DNA from: an uncultured Robinsoniella sp.
GTDB lineage: Bacteria; Bacillota; Clostridia; Lachnospirales; Lachnospiraceae
Length of the DNA: 64,000 nt
Reading direction: 5' to 3'
NCBI GenBank assembly: GCA_900540475.1
Contig: UQGG01000024.1
Span: forward strand, 1-64,000
Numbering within the stretch: the first letter of the stretch is position 1; each line of letters begins with the position of its first letter. The translations under genes and the position numbers were made by a program. The notes beneath the pieces were generated by a model that did not search any database, was not told the DNA's origin, and worked only from the letters and a program-made list of their open reading frames with translations. Positions 58,679-64,000 of the stretch are shown here, piece by piece.

Positions 58679-59800
58679 ATGGAAAAAAATGTGAAAATAG
58701 CAGAAACGAAAAGAAATAATAAAATTCGGATTGCCAAATTTATTTCATCCAAAGGGGTTACATCCAAAGCTGAGATTGCAAATGTCCTGGGGTTGAGCAT
58801 GCCAACAACACTGCAGAATGTCAAAGAACTGGTTGCGGAGGGTATCGCTGTGGAAAACGGGGTATATGAGTCTACCGGCGGGCGTAAGGCAAAAGCGATT
58901 TCTATTGCTCCGGATATCGGATATGTGATAGGAATTGATATCACCAACCACCATATTACCATAGTGCTGGTTAATATGAAAAAAGAACTTCTGGAGATTG
59001 AACGTACCAGAAAGACGTTTGCCCCGGATTTTGCATATTATGAAACACTGGGTGATTTGATTCGGGATTTTATCTCAAAAGTAAAAGTCAGGAATGAAAA
59101 AATCCTGGGTATTGGCATTTCTCTGCCCGGTATCGTAGACCGGGAGCAGAAAGTCCTGATTCGTTCCCACACACTGGGCGTGAGCAATGTGAGTTTTAAA
59201 AGCTTAGATGAGTTTATTGACTTTGACTTTGCGCTGGAGAACGATGCAAACAGTGCTGCATATGCGGAACTTGGCAGCGAGACCGAGAATACCATATATC
59301 TGTCATTGAGCAATACGGTGGGCGGAGCAATTTTCTTGCATGACCGACTTTATCTGGGGGAAAATTTTAAGAGTGCAGAGTTTGGGCATATGGTAATTGA
59401 AAAAGACGGCAAAACCTGCTATTGTGGCAAAAAAGGCTGCGTGGATGCCTATTGCGCTGCAAAAGTTCTGATGAAACATGCCGGTGGAAGTCTGGAACTG
59501 TTTTTTGACAGGCTGAGAAAAAATGATGAGGAATATCTCCGGGTCTGGGATGAATATCTGGAGTATCTGGCTGTAACGATTACCAATCTGCGCATGGCAT
59601 TTGACTGCAATATTATACTGGGCGGTTATGTGGGCGGTTATCTGGAAGAGTTCCGCATGGATCTGAATAAAAGGGTATTGAAATACAATAATTTCGATAT
59701 AGATACATCCTATATCAGAACAGGAAGATACAAACTGGAAGCATCTGCTTACGGTGTTACCATGGGATTTACAGAATCCTTTTTTGACAGTCTGCAGTAA
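58679..59800 (+). CDS. ROK family regulator or kinase
   Basis: A 373-residue protein with an N-terminal winged helix (about 10-70: KIRIAKFISSKGVTSKAEIANVLGLSMPTTLQNVKELVAEGI) and a ROK domain (about 80-370). GIGISLPGIVDRE, LENDANSAAYAE (with the catalytic Asp, residue 189, retained), AEFGHMVIEKDGKTCYCGKKGCVDAYCAA (zinc cluster) and NIILGGYVGGYL are seen. Retention of the Asp means residual sugar-kinase activity is possible. The ATG lies one base after the channel gene stop. It is followed by a terminator and a sorbitol-type dehydrogenase gene, its likely target. Confidence 0.92.
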   Translation: MEKNVKIAETKRNNKIRIAKFISSKGVTSKAEIANVLGLSMPTTLQNVKELVAEGIAVENGVYESTGGRKAKAISIAPDIGYVIGIDITNHHITIVLVNMKKELLEIERTRKTFAPDFAYYETLGDLIRDFISKVKVRNEKILGIGISLPGIVDREQKVLIRSHTLGVSNVSFKSLDEFIDFDFALENDANSAAYAELGSETENTIYLSLSNTVGGAIFLHDRLYLGENFKSAEFGHMVIEKDGKTCYCGKKGCVDAYCAAKVLMKHAGGSLELFFDRLRKNDEEYLRVWDEYLEYLAVTITNLRMAFDCNIILGGYVGGYLEEFRMDLNKRVLKYNNFDIDTSYIRTGRYKLEASAYGVTMGFTESFFDSLQ

Positions 59801-59825
59801 TGAAAAATAAATAAAATGATTTAAG

Positions 59826-59869
59826 GGAACTCTTTTGAACGATTAAACGACTGAAGGGTTTCTTTTTTT
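59826..59869 (+). terminator. Terminator after the ROK gene
   Basis: GGAACTCTT (59826-59834) pairs, with two G-U pairs, with AAGGGTTTC (59854-59862), followed by TTTTTTT. Confidence 0.75.
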
Positions 59870-59930
59870 ATGCAGATTACATAAATTTAGGGCATTAATT
59901 TGGAACTATCAACGAAAATGAATTTAGGGA

Positions 59931-59991
59931 TTGACTTTTTCTTAAAATAGAACAATAATATAATTACTTTAATAAAACATTTAATAAAAGA
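59931..59991 (+). promoter_or_regulatory. Promoter and repeats ahead of the dehydrogenase gene
   Basis: TTGACT (59931-59936), 17-base spacer, AATAAT (59954-59959). Two direct TTTAATAAAA copies follow at about 59968-59990, and two AAATTTAGGG/GAATTTAGGG copies precede it at about 59884 and 59921. Either pair could be a ROK-protein site. Confidence 0.5.
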
Positions 59992-60020
59992 AACATACAT
60001 AGAATAAAAGGAGAAGAATT

Positions 60021-61070
60021 ATGGATGGAAAAATGAAAGTAGCAGTTATGAATGGAATTGGCAGAATGGGATTTGAAGAACGTGAAATTCCTAAGGTAAA
60101 AGACAACGAAGTATTGGTAAAACTGGATTATGTAGGGATCTGCGGATCCGACCTGCATTATTACGAAACTGGAGCGATCGGTGATTATGTGGTAGAGCCT
60201 CCTTTTGTGCTGGGGCATGAGCCGGGCGGCGTTGTTGTGGAGGCGGGAAAAAATGTAACACATTTAAAAGCAGGAGACCGGGTTGCCCTGGAGCCGGGAA
60301 AGACATGCGGCCACTGTGAGTTTTGTAAAACAGGAAGATATAATTTATGCCCGGATGTAGTATTCTTTGCAACTCCGCCGGTTGACGGGGTATTCCAGGA
60401 ATATGTGGCGCATGAAGCGGATCTGTGCTTTAAACTTCCGGACAATGTCAGTACGTTAGAAGGAGCGCTTATTGAACCCCTTGCGGTGGGATTTCATGCG
60501 GCGATGCAGGGAAATGCACATGCAGGACAGACAGCGGTTGTAATGGGAGCAGGCTGTATCGGTCTGGTAAGCATGATGGCGCTAAAGGCAATGGGAGTAT
60601 CCAAAGTGTATGTAGTGGATATTATGCAGAAGAGACTGGATAAGGCAATGGAATTAGGTGCAGACGGCGTGATCAACGGTGCCGAAAAAGATGCGGTTCA
60701 GGAGGTGATGCGTCTGACGGATAATAAGGGATGCGACCTTGCGATTGAAACAGCAGGAACACAGATCACAACCGTACAGACTATACATATGACGAAAAAG
60801 GGATCTACAATCGTACTGGTGGGCTATAGCAAGAGCGGGGAAATGACGCTGCCTATGAGTCTGGCTTTAGACAAAGAGCTGACGTTTAAAACAGTATTCC
60901 GCTACCGCCATATTTACCCAATGGCAATTGAGGCAGTCGCTTCGGGAAAGGTAAATCTGAAGGGGATTGTTACCGATATATTCAGTCTTGAGGAAGCACA
61001 GAAAGCAATGGACTACAGCGTTAATAATAAGGCTGATGTGGTAAAAGCTGTTATTAAAATCGCAGATTAG
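60021..61070 (+). CDS. Zinc-dependent sorbitol/polyol dehydrogenase
   Basis: A 349-residue medium-chain NAD(P)-dependent dehydrogenase of the sorbitol/xylitol dehydrogenase branch. It oxidises a polyol to the ketose, for example sorbitol to fructose. The catalytic zinc site is GICGSDLHYYETG and LGHEPGG (His about residue 69, Glu 70); the structural zinc is bound by four Cys in CGHCEFCKTGRYNLC (about 98-112). Active-site ALIEPLAVGFHA and the Rossmann motif VMGAGCIGLVSMMALKAMG (about 174-192) with VVDIMQKRL follow. Ribosome binding site AAAAGGAGAAGAATT. It is probably controlled by the ROK protein encoded upstream. Confidence 0.93.
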   Translation: MDGKMKVAVMNGIGRMGFEEREIPKVKDNEVLVKLDYVGICGSDLHYYETGAIGDYVVEPPFVLGHEPGGVVVEAGKNVTHLKAGDRVALEPGKTCGHCEFCKTGRYNLCPDVVFFATPPVDGVFQEYVAHEADLCFKLPDNVSTLEGALIEPLAVGFHAAMQGNAHAGQTAVVMGAGCIGLVSMMALKAMGVSKVYVVDIMQKRLDKAMELGADGVINGAEKDAVQEVMRLTDNKGCDLAIETAGTQITTVQTIHMTKKGSTIVLVGYSKSGEMTLPMSLALDKELTFKTVFRYRHIYPMAIEAVASGKVNLKGIVTDIFSLEEAQKAMDYSVNNKADVVKAVIKIAD

Positions 61071-61083
61071 GCGTAAAGAGATC

Positions 61084-61113
61084 AGACAGGGGCAACTGCG
61101 CTCCTGTCTTTTG
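61084..61113 (+). terminator. Terminator after the dehydrogenase gene
   Basis: AGACAGG (61084-61090) pairs with CCTGTCT (61103-61109), then TTTTG. Confidence 0.8.
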
Positions 61114-61158
61114 TAATTTTATAATTTGTTTCTAAATATAGAATTACTAAGTTTGTGT

Positions 61159-61725
61159 CTAATTCAAAGCCATATTTCCCCATACAGGAGGAGTCAGGCT
61201 TGAAATTCCTTCCACCATTGTATCATGATCGTTCTTGAACAAATGCGGGATATCTTCTTTAATTAACGAAGAATCCCCTTTTTTTAATACAATTTCTTCG
61301 CTGCCCACAAGAAGGGTCAAGGTTCCGGATAAAACAGTTACGATTTCTTCGGAATGGTGAACAACGGGAAGTTCAGAATCTTGAGTGTGGGGTTCAATGG
61401 TAAACCGGATCATCAGGCTCTGGGGCAGAAATTTATGGGAAGGGAGGGGGCTTAGGAAGTTATAAGTAACGGATTCCTGGTGGTTGTGCATTCGAATCTG
61501 CCGGTCTTCCCGAATTGTAAGAGCTTCATCTTCTTCGTAGTCCAGCAGCAGATAAAGGGGTACATCCAGAGATTTGGCGAGTTTTCGAAGGGATGAGAGG
61601 GAGGGTTCAACCTGCCCGTTTTCCACCTGGGAAATGTATCCAATGGAAAGTCCGGTTTCTTCCGCCATATTTTTCAGTGTTAAATTTGCTTTTTTACGGT
61701 ATTGTTTGAGTTTATCGCCAAGCAT
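61159..61725 (-). CDS. XRE-family regulator with cupin domain
   Basis: A 188-residue regulator. The XRE helix-turn-helix covers about residues 6-65 (LKQYRKKANLTLKNMAEETGLSIGYISQVENGQVEPSLSSLRKLAKSLDVPLYLLL). A C-terminal cupin barrel (about 110-180) has VVHHSEEIVTVLSGTLTLLVGSEEIVLKKGDSSLIKEDIPHLFKN, with the His-His-x-Glu and late His of the cupin metal site. It probably senses a small ligand such as an amino acid or peptide. It is divergent from the dipeptide epimerase gene with inverted repeats between, so it likely regulates that operon. Start: the ATG after CAGGAGGATGCT, not one 11 codons earlier. Confidence 0.92.
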   Translation of the reverse strand: MLGDKLKQYRKKANLTLKNMAEETGLSIGYISQVENGQVEPSLSSLRKLAKSLDVPLYLLLDYEEDEALTIREDRQIRMHNHQESVTYNFLSPLPSHKFLPQSLMIRFTIEPHTQDSELPVVHHSEEIVTVLSGTLTLLVGSEEIVLKKGDSSLIKEDIPHLFKNDHDTMVEGISSLTPPVWGNMALN

Positions 61726-61810
61726 AGCATCCTCCTGATTGTTCTTTCTGTGTTTCATTTTGTCTGAACTGATTATAGCATATCTAAAAATAAAAGGGAA
61801 ACATTTTAAG

Positions 61811-61895
61811 TAATACTAAAAATTAAGAAAACAATTGACATATATTTTTATAAATAGTAATATTAATTTAAATTATACTTAAAAATTTTAGTATT
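61811..61895. promoter_or_regulatory. Promoter and inverted repeats between XRE and epimerase genes
   Basis: TTGACA (61835-61840), 17-base spacer, TAATAT (61858-61863) on the plus strand. AATACTAAAAATT (61812-61824) and AATTTTAGTATT (61884-61895) are inverted copies bracketing the promoter, candidate sites for the XRE-cupin protein. Confidence 0.65.
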
Positions 61896-61915
61896 TATAA
61901 AAAGGAGAATGAAAC

Positions 61916-62992
61916 ATGAAAATTGTTGATGTGAAGTTGGAAAAAATCCGGATTCAGTTAAGCGAGCCATTCCGGGTAGCGTTTGCCGTCATTGATTATT
62001 CGGAAAATGTACTGGTTAAAATCACAACGGATGAAGGGATTGCGGGATATGGTGAAGCGGCGCCTCTGGCATTTGTAACCGGGGAAACCATTGAAGGAGT
62101 TCTAGCGGCACTTCAGATGTTCCGCCAGGGATTGATTGGAGAAGATCCTCTTAATATTGAGCGGATACATGCCCTTATGAATGGTGCAATAGCAGGAAAT
62201 ACATCTGCAAAATGTGCGATTGATCTGGCACTTTATGATATAAGGGGCAAAGTGATGGGACAGCCTGTGTATAAAGTACTGGGTGGATATGATAACAAGG
62301 TAGTCAACGATATCACCATTGGAATGGATGAAACTGATAAAATGGTTGAAAAGGCAAGGCGTTACGTGGAGAAAGACGGCTATCATATCCTGAAGATTAA
62401 GACTGGAAGCAGCCTGGAAAAGGATATAGAAAATATACATAAAATCCGGGAAGCGGTTGGAAGTCATATCCGCCTTCGGGTGGATGCCAATCAGGGCTAT
62501 TCGGTGAGTGATGCGGTAAAAGCGCTGGATGCCTTTGAAAAGGCTGGGGTGGAAGCCGTGGAACAGTGCCTTGCTGACTGGGATATGGAAGGGGCGGCAT
62601 GGATACGCCAGAAAGCCAGAGGAATCAAAGTGATGTTAGACGAGTCTATTCACAGCCCGATTGATGCGGCAAAAGCATGCAGGCTGGGGGCGGCAGACAC
62701 CCTGAATATTAAGCTGATGAAATGCGGCGGACTGTATCAGGCAGAGCAGATCAATGCCATTGCAATGGCTAATGGGGTGAACTGCATGGTTGGCTGTATG
62801 CTGGAAACAAAACTTGCCATCACGGCAGGATTGAGCCTCGTTGCATCCAAACAAAATATAACCGAAGCGGACTGCGACAGCTTCCTGTACTATAAAGATG
62901 AATCAACAGGCATGACCGGCGGGTTTACAAGGGAGGGAGATATTTTTACTCTTTCTGACAAGCCGGGATTCGGATTAGATATTAATTTCTAA
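61916..62992 (+). CDS. Dipeptide epimerase (L-Ala-D/L-Glu type)
   Basis: A 358-residue enzyme of the enolase superfamily, muconate-lactonizing subgroup. Catalytic residues fit dipeptide epimerases: K160 and K162 in KIKTG, metal ligands D190 (DANQGY), E216 (EQCL) and D242 (LDES), and K266 (KLMKCGG). The spacing closely matches characterised L-Ala-D/L-Glu epimerases, which convert L-Ala-D-Glu from peptidoglycan to L-Ala-L-Glu for use as nutrient. Other dipeptide specificities cannot be excluded. Ribosome binding site AAAAGGAGAATGAAAC. It is followed by a DUF819 permease gene 31 bases later, and preceded by a divergent XRE-cupin regulator. Confidence 0.92.
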   Translation: MKIVDVKLEKIRIQLSEPFRVAFAVIDYSENVLVKITTDEGIAGYGEAAPLAFVTGETIEGVLAALQMFRQGLIGEDPLNIERIHALMNGAIAGNTSAKCAIDLALYDIRGKVMGQPVYKVLGGYDNKVVNDITIGMDETDKMVEKARRYVEKDGYHILKIKTGSSLEKDIENIHKIREAVGSHIRLRVDANQGYSVSDAVKALDAFEKAGVEAVEQCLADWDMEGAAWIRQKARGIKVMLDESIHSPIDAAKACRLGAADTLNIKLMKCGGLYQAEQINAIAMANGVNCMVGCMLETKLAITAGLSLVASKQNITEADCDSFLYYKDESTGMTGGFTREGDIFTLSDKPGFGLDINF

Positions 62993-63023
62993 AAAAACAC
63001 GTTCTAAGGAGGAAGAGATCTTA

Positions 63024-64000
63024 ATGACATTACCTATTTTTAATTCTACGGAGAGCTTATTGGCGGTAGTATTTATCATGATTGCGTTTAGTATGTGGCT
63101 GCAAAAATATTCCGCTCTGAAAAGTATCGGTCCGGTACTGACTGTTATCGTGATCGGAATTATATTATCCAACTTAAAAATTGTGCCGGGAAGCCATGAA
63201 TTATATGGTACGCTTGGGACCTACTGTATCCCCATTTCGGTATCCCTGTATCTGCTGAATGTGGATTTCCAAGGCTTAAAAAAGCTTTCCAGACAGCCAT
63301 GGATTGCAATTATCTGCGCTGTTTTCAGCGTGAGTATCATCAGCGTGATATTTGGAGTCATATTTGGAACAATCATTCCGGAAGGCTGGAAAGTAGCTGG
63401 TATGTTCGTAGGTACCTACACAGGCGGAAGTGCAAACCTGACGGCAATTGCAGTAGGACTTAATACGGCACAGGAAACCATTGCCTCTGCAAATGCGGCT
63501 GATTATGTAATCGGAATCCCGGTACTGATTCTTTTATTTGCAATGCCGGCGATTCTGCGGAAAATGAAATGGATTGAAAGAGTATGGCCATACCATTACA
63601 CCGAAGAAGAACGCCAGGTAAGTGACGGTTCCGGCAGTCTGATGGGATCCGATACCTGGAGTATCCGGGATATTGCTTATCTGCTGGCACTTGCCATTAC
63701 CATTTCCACAGTTGCCGGGGTCATATCAGCCAAACTTTTTCCGGAGTCATTTATGAGTGCAGGTAAAATTCTTTTAAATACAACGATTTCACTGATCATG
63801 GCACAGCTTCCAATGGTTAAGAAGCTAAAAGGAAATATGAGCCTTGGGCTGTTGTTCGGAATGTTGTATCTCTCTACCATTGGATTTATGGTGGACATCC
63901 GTGCATTTTTTGGCTCCACACTGGCAATTACGTTGTTCTGTGCCTGTGTTATCTTTGGAGCAATGGCACTTCATCTGCTGATATTGCGTTTATGTAAAGT
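63024..64000 (+). CDS. DUF819 family membrane protein (3' end outside window)
   Basis: An incomplete gene encoding at least 325 residues of a polytopic membrane protein of the DUF819 (YjcL-like) family. Visible helices include FIMIAFSMWLQ, VLTVIVIGIILSNL, YCIPISVSLYLLNVDFQGLKKL, WIAIICAVFSVSIISVIFGVIFG, and the hallmark glycine-rich VAGMFVGTYTGGSANLTAIAVGL (about 132-154) with a re-entrant look. A polar insert (about 190-215) precedes four more helices. The family is thought to transport an organic solute. The link to the epimerase gene (31 bases, AAGGAGGAAGAGATCTTA ribosome binding site) suggests a peptide or amino acid. The coding frame runs off the window edge. Confidence 0.88.
   Translation, partial: MTLPIFNSTESLLAVVFIMIAFSMWLQKYSALKSIGPVLTVIVIGIILSNLKIVPGSHELYGTLGTYCIPISVSLYLLNVDFQGLKKLSRQPWIAIICAVFSVSIISVIFGVIFGTIIPEGWKVAGMFVGTYTGGSANLTAIAVGLNTAQETIASANAADYVIGIPVLILLFAMPAILRKMKWIERVWPYHYTEEERQVSDGSGSLMGSDTWSIRDIAYLLALAITISTVAGVISAKLFPESFMSAGKILLNTTISLIMAQLPMVKKLKGNMSLGLLFGMLYLSTIGFMVDIRAFFGSTLAITLFCACVIFGAMALHLLILRLCK

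Overview
The window looks like chromosomal DNA of a low-GC, spore-forming, Gram-positive anaerobe of the Clostridia, most likely the Lachnospiraceae (inferred from gene content; no rRNA or tRNA gene is present to confirm it). The signs are strong AGGAGG-type ribosome binding sites, TTGACA/TATAAT-like promoters, a collagen-like exosporium-type protein, a YesM/YesN two-component pair, ABC sugar importers that lack their own ATPase (probably sharing an MsmX-type ATPase encoded elsewhere), an EFR1-type flavodoxin/ferredoxin protein and an ATP-dependent PEP carboxykinase. I recognise no insertion sequence, phage, CRISPR array or RNA gene. The window starts in intergenic DNA or just before a small gene and ends inside a DUF819 membrane protein gene.

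Region by region. 1-6 kb: an MFS transporter, a decayed VOC-family pseudogene, a kinase-fold protein, an ABC-F ribosome-protection ATPase and a GNAT acetyltransferase. 6.4-12.2 kb: pckA, a cyclic-di-GMP phosphodiesterase with a degenerate GGDEF domain, and a BBE-type FAD oxidase. 12.3-15.4 kb: a collagen-like surface protein on the minus strand, then a two-gene Ku/ATP-dependent ligase (NHEJ) operon. 15.6-22.7 kb: single accessory genes (an APH-like kinase, DUF3795, a DUF1801 protein, a DHFR-like reductase), a TetR-controlled drug-type ABC exporter and three GNAT acetyltransferases. 22.7-27.2 kb: a MocR-type regulator that has lost its PLP lysine, a deformylase-like protein, an Asp/Glu racemase-like protein and a DAACS symporter. 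27.2-35.3 kb: a deoxy-sugar or ketose catabolic locus with a divergent class II aldolase, a rhamnulokinase-like kinase, a class II sugar-phosphate aldolase, an ABC importer and a ROK repressor. 35.4-38.7 kb: an ArsR-led efflux cluster (MFS plus ABC exporter). 38.7-41 kb: a tiny membrane protein with a GGADGPTS motif, an EFR1 protein and a DinB-like protein. 41-56.3 kb: a glycan utilisation locus with YesN/YesM, a 2127-residue secreted multidomain glycosidase, a sugar ABC importer and a GH36 enzyme. 56.3-64 kb: DUF4177, a YkgJ cysteine-cluster protein, a small secreted protein, a two-TM potassium channel, a ROK regulator, a sorbitol-type dehydrogenase, and an XRE-cupin regulator divergent from a dipeptide epimerase and a DUF819 permease.

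How genes work together. The best-supported system is the 41-56 kb locus. The secreted glycosidase gene and the importer operon carry the same tandem 20-bp boxes at identical distance from a TATAAT element, so the adjacent YesM/YesN pair very probably controls both. The secreted protein contains two homologous GH39-like plus carbohydrate-binding units. In the first unit both catalytic glutamates are replaced; in the second both are present. Products would be imported by the ABC system and trimmed by the cytoplasmic GH36 enzyme.

Other points for a second look are a 22-nt core shared by at least three dispersed palindromic elements, a six-unit 14-bp tandem repeat upstream of the deformylase-like gene, a collagen-like gene whose only plausible upstream start codon is ATA, a hairpin covering the start region of the class II sugar-phosphate aldolase gene, and the stand-alone GGADGPTS mini-protein.
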